From JANYHF01 sp963732765 (lineage in GTDB: Bacteria > Pseudomonadota > Alphaproteobacteria > Rhizobiales > Hyphomicrobiaceae): 64,000 nucleotides of DNA. The stretch covers positions 310,001-374,000 of the forward strand of contig CAVTAS010000010.1 in NCBI GenBank assembly GCA_963732765.1, written 5' to 3'. A program made the position numbers and the translations under genes. The notes beneath the pieces were generated by a model. The model was not told where the DNA came from. It made no database searches and saw only the letters and a list, made by a program, of their open reading frames with translations. Shown piece after piece: positions 34,857 through 44,365 of this stretch (positions are counted from its first letter, which is position 1; each line of letters opens with the position of its first letter).

Positions 34857-37800
34857 TCAGCGTCCTTCGCGCCGCAAGGCAGCTTCCAGGCGCTGGGCAA
34901 GGCCGCGCAGCACGTCGCCATCTGGCAGCGTGTCTGAGATGCCAACCGGTGGCTGGTCCTGAGTATCAAGGGGAGCCGACTTCGCAACCGGAGGTGGTGT
35001 GACTGGTGGAGCCAAGGCAGCGGCAGCGGCCAGGGCAGCCGCAGTCGGGGCCCCCATCCCAACCGTGCCTGCCGGACGGGTGCCAAATGCGCCCCGTTGC
35101 AGCCGGGCTAGGCCAGGCGCCGGCGGGTAGGATGGTGGTGGAGGTACCGTGTTTGCGGCCGGCCTCTGGGTGGGCGGGCCTTCGGAGGGTTGCTGATTTG
35201 CGGGCGCCAGCGGCAGCACCTGGGGCGCGTTGTTGATCACCAATTGCGCGGGTTGCAGGACCGCAGGCGTCGGCGGCGCTGGTGGCACAGTGGCAGGACG
35301 GCGCATGCTCGGCGGCACCGTCGTGAAGTCCGCCGGTTCGATCGGCTGACGAGTTGTTGGGGGGCGTTGGGCGGCCTGCTCCTGGAGATGGCCGGTCACA
35401 GCCTGGCTGATCGCGGTGGTGATGGAGGCCGTTTGCAACACCGGCGGCGGAACGATGTGGCGCGGTGTCGAGGGTTCTGGAGCCCCACTGGGTGAGCGCG
35501 GCGTTTGACTGGGTGGCACTGGCTGCTGCTCGTAGTGGTGCGCGGCATCGTGAGCGCTGGCCAGCATCGCTGCGGCCACCGCCTCGTCGTAGTCCACCGC
35601 CTCGCCGCCGCCACTCATCGCACCATTGCCGGCCGCTGCATGGGTTGCATCGGCATTGAACGGCATGTCCGTCGATCGCTCGTCCTGCGGCGGTTTCTTG
35701 CGTGCGGTTCTGGAGGTGCCGCTGGCTTTGGTCGGCGGCGCATCCTTGGTTTTGCCCCTCGATAGAATGCCACTGCTGAAGATGCCGCGTGGCGCGTTCT
35801 TGAGCTCGGCCTTGCGCACCACCGACAGCAATTCCTCGATCTGCCGATCGCTCATGGGATCGCCGTACAGCGGACCCAACCCCAAGCTGCAGCCCGCCGC
35901 GCGCAAGGCGGCGACATCGTTCTGCGTCTCGACGCCATCGGCGATGACTGGCCGGCCCAGCTCGCGGGCGAGCGCGGCAATGCCGCGCACCAGCGGCGCA
36001 CCCGGCCCATCGCCCAGCGCGTCGAAACACAGCCAGCGGTCAAGGCGGATGCCGTCGATGGCGAGCCGCGACAGGTCCCCGAGTGGCACTTGGCCGGCGC
36101 CGAAATCAGTCAGTATTGCGCCTGCGCCAGCGCTCCGCAGCCAATCTAGCACCTCAACGCCACGCTCTGGGTTCTGCCGGATGGCGTTGTCGGACACCTC
36201 CAGGCGAAGGGTGCCTCTGGGCAAACTGATGCGCCCAAGCATGGTGCGGATTTCCTGCACGAACTCGGGTTCGAGCGGTAGCCGGTCGCCAAGATTGATG
36301 TTTACGAACAGCACGTTCTCCGAACGCGGCACCGCCTTATGCCAGCCCAGCGCATCCTTGGCCGCTTGCTCCATGACCAGCAGCGCCAGCTGCGGCGCAA
36401 AGCCGCCCCGTTCGGCAATACGCATGAACTCCGAGGGGCCCATATCGCCCTGGGTCGGATGCTCCCATCGCAGCACGCACTCAAATCCCGCCAGCCGCTC
36501 GGGGCTGATGGTGTAGATCGGCTGATAGAGGGCGAAGATCTGTTTGCGTTCCATCGCCTTGCGTAGCAGCCCAGCGTCGGCGCCGCGGTCGTCGGTATGC
36601 GAGCGCATGTTCGGCTGAAACACCTCGACTTTGTCGATCCCGCCTCGTTTGGCTTTGAATAGCGCAAGGTCTGCATCGCGCAGCAGATCGGTGGGTTCGG
36701 CTTGATCTTCGTGCAGACCGGCAATGCCTGTGCTGGCGGTCAGGATCACCTCGCGGCCGGAGAACTTCATCGGGCTGCGCACGGAGCGGCGAACGCGCTC
36801 TGCGAACATGGCGACCTCGCGGGCATCCCCGCCATTGCCCATCAGGATGGCGAACTGGTCGACATCGATGCGCGCCAGCGAATCCTGCGGACCGATATTG
36901 CGAGCGAGGCGCTTGGCGGTGGTGAGCAGCATGCTGTCGGCACGGATGGCGCCGAACTCTTCTTGCAGCTTCTCGAAGCGGTCGATTTCGATCAGCAGCA
37001 GCGCCACTTTGCCGGCCGTTAAATCCTGGCGCGAACGGGCAAAACCGACGCCGAGCCGATCCATGAACAGCTCACGGTTCGGCAACCCGGTCAGATTATC
37101 GCGCACGGCGTCGAGCACCATACGCTCGTGCGCGCGCTTTTCACGCGTGATCTCACGCAGCAGACCGACGCAGCGCAAACCCTTCTGGTCGTTGACCGGA
37201 AGCGTGGCGGCGCGCAGTGCAAACCAGCGGTACGAGCCATCGCCGCTGCGCATTTGGAACTCGGACTGGATGTGGCCAGAGCCCTTTTGCGCCAGGCCTT
37301 CGATCTGTGAGCGGAGTTTTTCGCGATCGCCGGCGCGCAAGTGCGCCAGCCAATCATCCAAGCTGCAGTTCAGCGCGCCACGTTGCAGGCCCAGCACCTC
37401 TTCCATCATGCCGCCGGTGACGATCTCGCCACGCTTGGAGCCCCACTCCCAGGTCGCCGACCCTGCGCCCTCGATGGCGTAGTTGCGTATCGCCGCGCTG
37501 TCCTGCGAACTGGCGACCGCCGTGTCGCCGCCACGGAACGCAAATTGCGTGACCGTGAAGCCGATCAGCAAGACGATCAGCACAAGCCCGGAAATCAGGC
37601 CGGCCGCGATGAACTCGCCGTTGAGTTTTCCGATGGCGGCCATGGCGGCTGCGAAGGTCCAGACCATCAGCAGCAGCCAGCTTGGCAACAGCGCGAAAGC
37701 CCGGTCCTGGTTGGCCAGGATCAGGTAGAGAATGAACAGCGATCCGAAGGCGGCGATGACCAAAAAAGAGGCGCGCGCCAGCGTTGAGGCCAACACGGGG

Positions 37801-38765
37801 TCAAGCGGGGCCATGGCGACCAGCGCGACTTGCCCGACTATCCAGACCAGCCAGAACAAGCGGATCCAGCTGTGCCAACGGGCGAGCTTGAGGAAGCTGT
37901 AGAGGAAGATCACCAGGCTGGCAGCCACCGCAGCCTCGCACGCGGCGCGGTAAAGCGCGTTATCCTCCGCGCTGAGTTTAAAAACGCGGTGCCAGAAGCC
38001 GAAATCGACACACAGGAAGGCGAGTACGCTCCAGGCGACCAAGCCCGTCGTCGGGAACACGACTTTATGGTTCGCTGCGAACAATGCTGTGAGAAAAACC
38101 GCCAAAAGACCGGTAATTCCGAGTAGAATTCCGTTCAGAAGAGTACGTTCTCGCTGTTTGGCCTCGTAGAGAAACGGCCTCCAGAGGTTGATGGTCGGAA
38201 AGCGCTCAGAGGCCATTTCGGCAACGAACGTCACCGTCTGACCCGGCTCGATGCTGAGCTGGAAAATATCGGCACGGTCGCTCAGCACGCGCTCGGGGAC
38301 GAAGCCTTGCGACGGAGTGATCGCCGTGATGCGTGCGGCGTCGAGATCGGGATAGACGATGCCCGATCCCACGAATGTAAAGCGCTCGGCCACCACCCAG
38401 CGATCCATCGGCCGGTCCGTGGTGTTGCGGATGGCGAACACCATCCAGCCTGGATTGGTGCCGGCGACCTGCGCCTTCACTTCGACGCGTCCGGCCACGC
38501 CATCGGGGCCGGGAGCGGTTTCGATTTGCAGCTTGTCGCCGCGCGCGACATAGCGGTCGACCTTGGACGTGAGATCGATCTTGGGTTGCTCGCGCGTCAC
38601 GGGGACGACTTCGAGGGCGGATGCCGCCCCAACGCCGAACAGAAGTTGCATCAGCAGACTGAGACACAGCGCGCGCCAATGCCCCGCCAGGCGCGTCAGC
38701 GCCAACGGAACATCGCAGCTCCTGAGAACCGTCTCAGGGCCCCTCTCGCGAGGCTCAAACGTCAC
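34857..38765 (-). CDS. Large membrane GGDEF-EAL protein with degenerate catalytic motifs
   Basis: The 1302-residue protein has an N-terminal signal or anchor, an extracytoplasmic beta-rich domain (about 52-205), around seven hydrophobic helices (208-410), a PAS domain (about 430-555), GGDEF (about 565-735) and EAL (about 755-1000). GGDEF is replaced by DVDQF (634-638), and EAL by ECV in GFECVLRWEHP (762-764); the usual DDFGTGYSS loop reads TDFGAGQVPLG. Both c-di-GMP activities are therefore doubtful, and binding or scaffolding seems more likely. A Pro/Ala-rich, probably disordered tail (about 1010-1270) ends in a short helix. The GTG start is only 6 bp after the acetyltransferase gene. Confidence 0.85.
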   Translation of the reverse strand: MTFEPRERGPETVLRSCDVPLALTRLAGHWRALCLSLLMQLLFGVGAASALEVVPVTREQPKIDLTSKVDRYVARGDKLQIETAPGPDGVAGRVEVKAQVAGTNPGWMVFAIRNTTDRPMDRWVVAERFTFVGSGIVYPDLDAARITAITPSQGFVPERVLSDRADIFQLSIEPGQTVTFVAEMASERFPTINLWRPFLYEAKQRERTLLNGILLGITGLLAVFLTALFAANHKVVFPTTGLVAWSVLAFLCVDFGFWHRVFKLSAEDNALYRAACEAAVAASLVIFLYSFLKLARWHSWIRLFWLVWIVGQVALVAMAPLDPVLASTLARASFLVIAAFGSLFILYLILANQDRAFALLPSWLLLMVWTFAAAMAAIGKLNGEFIAAGLISGLVLIVLLIGFTVTQFAFRGGDTAVASSQDSAAIRNYAIEGAGSATWEWGSKRGEIVTGGMMEEVLGLQRGALNCSLDDWLAHLRAGDREKLRSQIEGLAQKGSGHIQSEFQMRSGDGSYRWFALRAATLPVNDQKGLRCVGLLREITREKRAHERMVLDAVRDNLTGLPNRELFMDRLGVGFARSRQDLTAGKVALLLIEIDRFEKLQEEFGAIRADSMLLTTAKRLARNIGPQDSLARIDVDQFAILMGNGGDAREVAMFAERVRRSVRSPMKFSGREVILTASTGIAGLHEDQAEPTDLLRDADLALFKAKRGGIDKVEVFQPNMRSHTDDRGADAGLLRKAMERKQIFALYQPIYTISPERLAGFECVLRWEHPTQGDMGPSEFMRIAERGGFAPQLALLVMEQAAKDALGWHKAVPRSENVLFVNINLGDRLPLEPEFVQEIRTMLGRISLPRGTLRLEVSDNAIRQNPERGVEVLDWLRSAGAGAILTDFGAGQVPLGDLSRLAIDGIRLDRWLCFDALGDGPGAPLVRGIAALARELGRPVIADGVETQNDVAALRAAGCSLGLGPLYGDPMSDRQIEELLSVVRKAELKNAPRGIFSSGILSRGKTKDAPPTKASGTSRTARKKPPQDERSTDMPFNADATHAAAGNGAMSGGGEAVDYDEAVAAAMLASAHDAAHHYEQQPVPPSQTPRSPSGAPEPSTPRHIVPPPVLQTASITTAISQAVTGHLQEQAAQRPPTTRQPIEPADFTTVPPSMRRPATVPPAPPTPAVLQPAQLVINNAPQVLPLAPANQQPSEGPPTQRPAANTVPPPPSYPPAPGLARLQRGAFGTRPAGTVGMGAPTAAALAAAAALAPPVTPPPVAKSAPLDTQDQPPVGISDTLPDGDVLRGLAQRLEAALRREGR

Positions 38766-38771
38766 TCCCGG

Positions 38772-39377
38772 TCATCCTCGTTCGGAGTAGGTCGCCCCGG
38801 CGTCGTCGGCCACCAGCCCGTATAGCCTGTGGTCCTGCCAGGCACCGTTGATTTTCAGATACCGCCGCGCCAACCCCTCGGCGGCAAAGCCATTCTTTTC
38901 CAGCACGCGCATCGAGGCCAGATTGTCCGGCAGACACGCCGCCTCCAACCGGTGCAGCCAGAGATGCTCAAACACGAATGGCTTAAGAACGCCCACCGCC
39001 TGCGTCATGTAGCCCCGCCCTGCGTAGCTTGCGCCCATCCAGTAGCCGAGCGTGACAGCCTGCGTGACGCCGCGCCGGACGTTGGTGAGGGAGAGGCCGC
39101 CGAGCAATGCGTGATCGTAAGTGCGGAAAGCGAAAAAGGAATAGCCGACCTGGTCGCGCAGGTCCTTCTGGTATTGTCGCAAGCGCCGGCGGAACGAGGT
39201 GCGGCTGAGCTCGTCGTTGGCCCAGGTCGGCTCCCACGGCATCAGAAAGCTGCGGCTGCGCGCGCGCAGCTCGGCCCATTCGGCATAGTCGCCGGCCGCC
39301 GGCATGCGCAGGAACACCGCCTCGCCCTGCAGCTGGGGGAGATTGTCGCTTGCCGATACGGACCTCAAGAAGGCCAT
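38772..39377 (-). CDS. RimJ/RimL-type GNAT N-acetyltransferase
   Basis: The 201-residue product is a GNAT acetyltransferase resembling RimJ, which acetylates ribosomal protein S5. The acetyl-CoA segment is visible as GYWMGASYAGRGYMTQAVG, corresponding to the Q/RxxGxG/A loop, with the following LHRLEAACLPDNLASMRVLEKNGF, a typical RimJ/RimL motif B. It follows the M16 peptidase by 30 bp on the same strand. Many Alphaproteobacteria have this gene in the same place, after thrC and the peptidase. The true substrate is unknown. Confidence 0.88.
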   Translation of the reverse strand: MAFLRSVSASDNLPQLQGEAVFLRMPAAGDYAEWAELRARSRSFLMPWEPTWANDELSRTSFRRRLRQYQKDLRDQVGYSFFAFRTYDHALLGGLSLTNVRRGVTQAVTLGYWMGASYAGRGYMTQAVGVLKPFVFEHLWLHRLEAACLPDNLASMRVLEKNGFAAEGLARRYLKINGAWQDHRLYGLVADDAGATYSERG

Positions 39378-39407
39378 GCCAATTGCCTTTCGCGGCGGCG
39401 CTCAGGA

Positions 39408-40685
39408 TCACCCGAGCAGGGCCACCGTGCTATCTGCAAACTTGCCTTTGGCGCCCGGCCCGACTTCGGACCAGACGTAGTTCTTTGCCCGGAAGATGCT
39501 GTTGGCCAGCGCGCGCACATCGGCGCTGCTAATGCCATCAATCCGCGCAATCATGTCTTTGGCGGTCAGCGGCGCACCATGCACCAACACGTGACGCGCC
39601 AGTTGCTCGGCGCGTGCAGCGGTGCTTTCCAGGCTCATCAGAATGCCGGCCCGGATCTGCGCCTTGGCGCGCATCAGCTCGGCTTCGCTCGGCCCCTGGT
39701 CTGCGAGATCGCGGATTTCGCCTGCCACCATGGTCATGAGATCACCCACCATCTCCGACCCGGTTGCGGCATGCACGCCCACCACGCCGCTGTCGGCATA
39801 GCTCCAGGAAAAGGCGTCGATGCCGTAGCAGAGCCCGTGCTCCTCGCGCACCTTCTGGAACAGACGAGACGACGTGCCACCACCCAGAACCCCTGTAAGA
39901 ACCTGCGCGCCGTAATAACCCGGATCGAGATACGACGGCCCCTCGAACGCGATGAGAACATGATGCTGCTCGAAGGACTTATCGGCCAGCCGCACCCCAC
40001 CCGTGAACCTTGCGGCCTCGGCGGTCTGCGATTCTCCACCAGATGACCCTCCGAATAGGGCTTCGGCGTGGCGAACGATGTCCTTGTGGGTAACCGCGCC
40101 GGCGGCCGAAATGACCATGCGGCTCGCGCTGTAATTGCGGCGCATATGGGCGCGCAAATCGTCGGGCGTGATGCGAGTGACGCTCTGCTTCGTCCCCAGG
40201 ATCGGGCGGCCCAGCGCCTGCTTGGCAAAGGCGGCATCCTCGGCCTGCTCGAAAACGAGATCGTCGGGCTGGTCGGCGGCGGCGGCGATTTCCTGCACGA
40301 TCACACCGGTTTCGCGCGCCAGTTCCTCGGGATCGAATTTCGGTTGCAGCAGCATGCCCGCGAGCAGTTCCAGCGCCAGCCCGGTATCGGGAGCGAGCAC
40401 GCGGGCGAAGTAGGCGGTGGTTTCGGCACCGGTCGAGGCATTGATTTCGCCGCCGACCGCTTCGATCTCTTCGGCCATCTGGCGCGTGGTGCGCGTTATG
40501 GTGCTCTTGAACGCCATGTGCTCGAGCAGGTGCGAGATGCCGTGCATGGCCTTGCTCTCATGCCGCGAGCCGCTGGCCACCCACACACCGAGCGTCGCCG
40601 ACTGCAGATGCGGCATGCGGTGCGTTACGACGCGCAAGCCGTTGTCCAGTGTGGTGAGTTCAACGCCCGGCTCCAAGGCGCTCAT
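39408..40685 (-). CDS. M16 family zinc peptidase (processing-peptidase-like)
   Basis: The 425-residue product has the inverted zinc motif HxxEH as HLLEH (in GISHLLEHMAFKST), with a downstream Glu in VIVQEIAAAADQPDD completing the site. The second, inactive-type M16 half carries GGVRLADKSFEQHHVLIAF and a late glycine-rich region. It resembles mitochondrial processing peptidase beta. No signal peptide is visible, so a cytoplasmic or peripheral location is inferred. Its start overlaps the thrC stop (ATGA), as in related genomes where thrC is followed by this peptidase. Confidence 0.93.
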   Translation of the reverse strand: MSALEPGVELTTLDNGLRVVTHRMPHLQSATLGVWVASGSRHESKAMHGISHLLEHMAFKSTITRTTRQMAEEIEAVGGEINASTGAETTAYFARVLAPDTGLALELLAGMLLQPKFDPEELARETGVIVQEIAAAADQPDDLVFEQAEDAAFAKQALGRPILGTKQSVTRITPDDLRAHMRRNYSASRMVISAAGAVTHKDIVRHAEALFGGSSGGESQTAEAARFTGGVRLADKSFEQHHVLIAFEGPSYLDPGYYGAQVLTGVLGGGTSSRLFQKVREEHGLCYGIDAFSWSYADSGVVGVHAATGSEMVGDLMTMVAGEIRDLADQGPSEAELMRAKAQIRAGILMSLESTAARAEQLARHVLVHGAPLTAKDMIARIDGISSADVRALANSIFRAKNYVWSEVGPGAKGKFADSTVALLG

Positions 40686-42091
40686 GCCGCGCCCCGGCCC
40701 AGGCGCGCCCGCGCATCGATGAAGGCGGCGACACGGGCAAAATCGTTGGGTAGAACCTCAAAGCGTTCCTTGGCGGCGAGCTGGCGCGCGAGACGCTCGG
40801 GCACGTCTGGTTTGCGGCCAATCGCGCGAGCGACCGCATCGGGGAATTTGGCCGGATGGGCGGTGGCGAGCGTGATCATCGGCTGGCCCTGGCGATGCTC
40901 AGCGCGACGCGCGGCGGCGATGCCAACGGCGGTATGCGGATCGGCGAGATAGCCGGTTGCTTTGTAAACATCCGAAATGGTTTGCGTGGTCGTGACCTCA
41001 TCCACCGCGTGCGCCTCGATGGTCACCTGCGAGTTGCGCCGTGTCACCATCTTGGCGTCGAAGGCGAACCTGCCCTTGGTCTTGAGGTCGCCCATCCAGC
41101 CCCGGATCGTCTCTGGCTTGCGATGCGCGATCTCGAACAGCAGCCGCTCGAAGTTGCTCGACACCTGAATGTCCATGCTCGGGCTCTGCGTCGCCAGCGT
41201 CTGGCGCGGCTCGTAGACGCCGGTCGTCAGGGCGCGCACGAGAATGTCGTTGCTATTGGTGCCGATCACCAGTTCGGCCACCGGCAGACCCATGCGGGCA
41301 GCAACATGGCCGGCCAGCACGTCGCCGAAATTGCCGGTGGGCACACTGAAGCAGAGTTTGCGGTCATCGCCTGCGCCCAACGCGGCGGCGGCGGTCACGT
41401 AGTAGGTGACCTGCGCCATGATGCGCGCCCAGTTGATCGAGTTGACGCCGGCCAGCTGCAGGCGGTCGCGCAAGGGGAGGTCGTTGAACAGCGCCTTCAC
41501 CAGCGCCTGGCAGTCGTCGAACGAACCTTCGATGGCGATGTTGTGGACGTTGTCCTCGACGGCCGTGGTCATTTGCTTGCGCTGCACCTCCGAGGTGCGT
41601 CCATGCGGATGCAGAATGAAAATGTCGATCGCCTCGCGCCCACGAAAGGCCTCGATGGCCGCGCTGCCGGTATCGCCCGAGGTCGCCCCGATCACGGTCG
41701 CGCGCGCGCCGCGCTTAGTCAGCACGTGATCCATCAGGCGGCCGAGCACCTGCATGGCCACATCCTTGAAGGCCAGCGTGGGCCCATGGAACAGCTCCAG
41801 CACCCACTCGTCGGTGCCGATCTGCACCAGCGGGCAGGTGGCGGTGTGCGAGAAGGTTGCATAGGCGTCGCTGCAAATGGTCTGCAAAACGGCGCCGTCG
41901 ATTTCGCCGCCGACGAACGGTTGCATGACACGGAATGCGGCGTCCGAGAACGCCAAGCCACCAAACTCTTCCAGGTTCAGGATCGGCAGCGTCTCGGGCA
42001 CATAGAGGCCGCCATCGCGCGCCAAGCCTGTCAGTAAGACGTCCTCAAAGCCGATGACCGGCGCCTCGCCCCTGGTGCTGACGTATTTCAC
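40682..42091 (-). CDS. thrC: Threonine synthase
   Basis: ThrC converts O-phosphohomoserine to threonine with PLP. The 469-residue product starts at GTG 42091 (KYVSTRGEAPVIGFEDVLL), the typical N-terminus; the longer upstream frame runs into unrelated sequence. The PLP-binding Lys is in HGPTLAFKDVAMQ, and the glycine/serine phosphate loop appears as GATSGDTGSAAIEAF. Length fits the long bacterial type. It lies between surf1 and the M16 peptidase at the end of the oxidase block. Confidence 0.95.
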   Translation of the reverse strand: MKYVSTRGEAPVIGFEDVLLTGLARDGGLYVPETLPILNLEEFGGLAFSDAAFRVMQPFVGGEIDGAVLQTICSDAYATFSHTATCPLVQIGTDEWVLELFHGPTLAFKDVAMQVLGRLMDHVLTKRGARATVIGATSGDTGSAAIEAFRGREAIDIFILHPHGRTSEVQRKQMTTAVEDNVHNIAIEGSFDDCQALVKALFNDLPLRDRLQLAGVNSINWARIMAQVTYYVTAAAALGAGDDRKLCFSVPTGNFGDVLAGHVAARMGLPVAELVIGTNSNDILVRALTTGVYEPRQTLATQSPSMDIQVSSNFERLLFEIAHRKPETIRGWMGDLKTKGRFAFDAKMVTRRNSQVTIEAHAVDEVTTTQTISDVYKATGYLADPHTAVGIAAARRAEHRQGQPMITLATAHPAKFPDAVARAIGRKPDVPERLARQLAAKERFEVLPNDFARVAAFIDARARLGRGAA

Positions 42092-42170
42092 GCGTGCGTT
42101 GCCCTTGCCGTTGTTCGTTCGCCCTGAGCATTGGCAAGCCCAGCGTGCAATGGCAAGCCGCGCGGCGGGA

Positions 42171-42896
42171 TTATCCTCGCTGTGTCCGCAGATGGCGGAG
42201 CATCGCGTAGGCGTAGACGCCGGCCAAGGCGGCGGCCAGGGCGAACCACGTGAGGGCGTATTCGAGGTGGCGGTTAGAGAGTTCCATGCGTGTTGCGCCG
42301 CCGGCGGGGACAGAAGCTGCGTCTCCGGCATCCGCGTCAATGTAGAGCGGCGCAAGGGCGGGGCTGGACGCTCCGTACATCGAGCGTGCGATGCCGCCGA
42401 GTTCCGGCCAGGACCAGGTGCGGGTCTTGGGATCGCCAGCGGGAATGTACCACGGACGGTCCGGGGGCGGCCGCCGCAATAGTCCCCTGACCTCGACAAG
42501 TCCGGCAGGTTGTCCGGCGATCCGCTTGCTGGGATCGAGCTGCTGGCGGGGCACATAGCCGCGATTGATCAGGATTGCGCTGCCGTCGCCAAGCTCCATC
42601 GGCGTTATGACGTGATACCCCCAATCGCCTTGACCCGGCGCGTAGACGTAGCGCTCCAGATCATGCCGGAAGCGGCCTATCAGCAGAACATGCGTGTACT
42701 CAACATCTGCGCCGGCGGCGGCGTCGGCCAGGGCGGCCTTGAGCGGGATGGGAGAGGCATGCGCGCGGGCGCCGAGCTGCGCAATCAGCCCCTCTTTCCA
42801 CTGCAATCGCTGCAACTGCCAGCTTCCCAGCGCAATGAGGATCGCGAGCCCGGCCAAGGTCGCCAGGCTGGGCCAGAGCATGCCACGATTCGACAT
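42171..42896 (-). CDS. surf1: SURF1 family oxidase assembly protein
   Basis: Surf1 helps insert heme a into cytochrome c oxidase subunit I. The 241-residue product has an N-terminal helix (ATLAGLAILIALGSWQLQRL), the conserved GRF and YHVITPM segments, NRGYVP, and a C-terminal helix (YALTWFALAAALAGVYAYA). The topology of two helices flanking an extracytoplasmic domain is as expected. It follows DUF983 by 4 bp, in the oxidase gene cluster. Confidence 0.94.
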   Translation of the reverse strand: MSNRGMLWPSLATLAGLAILIALGSWQLQRLQWKEGLIAQLGARAHASPIPLKAALADAAAGADVEYTHVLLIGRFRHDLERYVYAPGQGDWGYHVITPMELGDGSAILINRGYVPRQQLDPSKRIAGQPAGLVEVRGLLRRPPPDRPWYIPAGDPKTRTWSWPELGGIARSMYGASSPALAPLYIDADAGDAASVPAGGATRMELSNRHLEYALTWFALAAALAGVYAYAMLRHLRTQRG

Positions 42897-42900
42897 TGAA

Positions 42901-43296
42901 TTATTTCTGCGCCAACCGGCCTTGACGGGCGTCGTTGCGCCATTGCAGCGAGATCAGGCCGCCTTTCAGGACGCGAAGCAGACCTAGCGTCAACACCAGC
43001 AGCAGCGGCGGCCAGATGACAGCATGAGTCCACAGCGGTGGCTCGTAGTTGACCTCGTAGAGCAGTGCGGCCCCGACGACCAGGAAGCCAACGATCAGCA
43101 TCACGAACACTGCGGGGCCATCGCCGGCATCGGCAAAGCCCAAGTCGAGATCGCAGGCCTCGCACTTGTCGGCGACGTGCAGAAAGCCTTTGAACAGCTT
43201 GCCTTTACCGCAGGCCGGACAACAGCCGGTGGCGGCCACGCGTAACGCGGAAACCTGGTCTTTGGCATCGATTTTGTCGCTGACTAAGCTGGTCAT
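42901..43296 (-). CDS. DUF983 zinc-ribbon membrane protein
   Basis: The 131-residue product has a zinc-ribbon-like N-terminus (CPACGKGKLF, then CEACDLDLGF) followed by two hydrophobic segments (VFVMLIVGFLVVGAALLYEV and VIWPPLLLVLTLGLL). This is the DUF983 family, which in Alphaproteobacteria sits next to coxC and surf1 and is therefore linked to oxidase assembly, although its biochemical role is not established to my knowledge. Confidence 0.9.
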   Translation of the reverse strand: MTSLVSDKIDAKDQVSALRVAATGCCPACGKGKLFKGFLHVADKCEACDLDLGFADAGDGPAVFVMLIVGFLVVGAALLYEVNYEPPLWTHAVIWPPLLLVLTLGLLRVLKGGLISLQWRNDARQGRLAQK

Positions 43297-43396
43297 TTAT
43301 CACGATTACTCTGGCAAAACCCCGCGAGGCCAAACGTGGGCCCCGCGCAACCGCTGGTCAAGACGAACTTGCAGGTTAGCCTCAGTTAGACGTGCC

Positions 43397-44329
43397 TCAC
43401 TCGTGCGCGATCGATCCAGCGCCCCACACATAAATGGCGGCGAACAGGAACAGCCAGACCACGTCCACGAAGTGCCAGTACCAGGCGGCGGCCTCGAAAC
43501 CGAAGTGCTGCTTCGGTGTGAAGGCTCCGTTCATAGCCCGCCACAGGCAAACGCCTAAGAAGATGGTGCCGATGATGACGTGGAAACCGTGGAAGCCGGT
43601 GGCCATGAAGAACACCGAGCCATAGATGTGGCCGCCGAACGGGAAGCCGGCGTGCAGGTATTCCCAGGCCTGGCAGGCCGAGAACAGCACGCCGAGGACG
43701 ACCGTGGCGGCCAGGCCCCAGATCAGGCCCTTGCGGTTGTTCTCGAGCAGGGCGTGATGAGCGGCCGTTACCGTGGTGCCCGAGGTGAGCAAGATCAGCG
43801 TGTTGACGAGCGGCAAGCCCCAGGGATCGAAGGTGTGCTTGAAGGTGTCGTTCGGCACAGGGGGAAACACGCCGCCCGTGAATTCGTTTCGTTGCACCAT
43901 GCCGATGACGTTCCCGGTGGCTTCAAGCGTTGTTTTGCCATCGGCGCCAAGGATGTGGGCCATCAGGGGATGGGTGTCGGACGGGTAAAAGGCGATGTTG
44001 AAGTAGCCCCAGAACCAGGCCACGAAGAACATCACTTCCGAGGCGATGAAGAGAAGCATGCCGTAGCGCAGATGCAGCTGCACGACCGGCGTATGGTCGC
44101 CGGTGTTGGCCTCGCGGATGACATCGCGCCACCACAGGATCATGGTCAGCAGGACGAGCGCCAAGCCGAGGTAGACGCCCCAAAGTTGGCCCGCCCCGGC
44201 CTTGTGCGTCGTGAAGAAATGGATGGCGCCGAACGCCAATATCAGCGCGCTGACCGAGCCGACTAGCGGCCAGGGGCTCGCCGGGACAAGGTGGTAGTCG
44301 TGCTCTTTGCCGTGGTGTGCGTCTGCCAT
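43397..44329 (-). CDS. coxC: Cytochrome c oxidase subunit III
   Basis: Subunit III of the aa3-type oxidase has seven helices and stabilises the proton channel. The 310-residue product contains HDYHLVPASPWPLVGSVSA at the start, the conserved SEVMFFVAWFWGYF region and GFHGFHVIIGTIFL, and ends with FVDVVWLFLFAAIYVWG, all typical. It lies 36 bp downstream of ctaG in the conserved order. Confidence 0.96.
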   Translation of the reverse strand: MADAHHGKEHDYHLVPASPWPLVGSVSALILAFGAIHFFTTHKAGAGQLWGVYLGLALVLLTMILWWRDVIREANTGDHTPVVQLHLRYGMLLFIASEVMFFVAWFWGYFNIAFYPSDTHPLMAHILGADGKTTLEATGNVIGMVQRNEFTGGVFPPVPNDTFKHTFDPWGLPLVNTLILLTSGTTVTAAHHALLENNRKGLIWGLAATVVLGVLFSACQAWEYLHAGFPFGGHIYGSVFFMATGFHGFHVIIGTIFLGVCLWRAMNGAFTPKQHFGFEAAAWYWHFVDVVWLFLFAAIYVWGAGSIAHE

Positions 44330-44365
44330 GCTCGCCTCTTGAAGTGATCGCGCTTGCGGGTTCCG

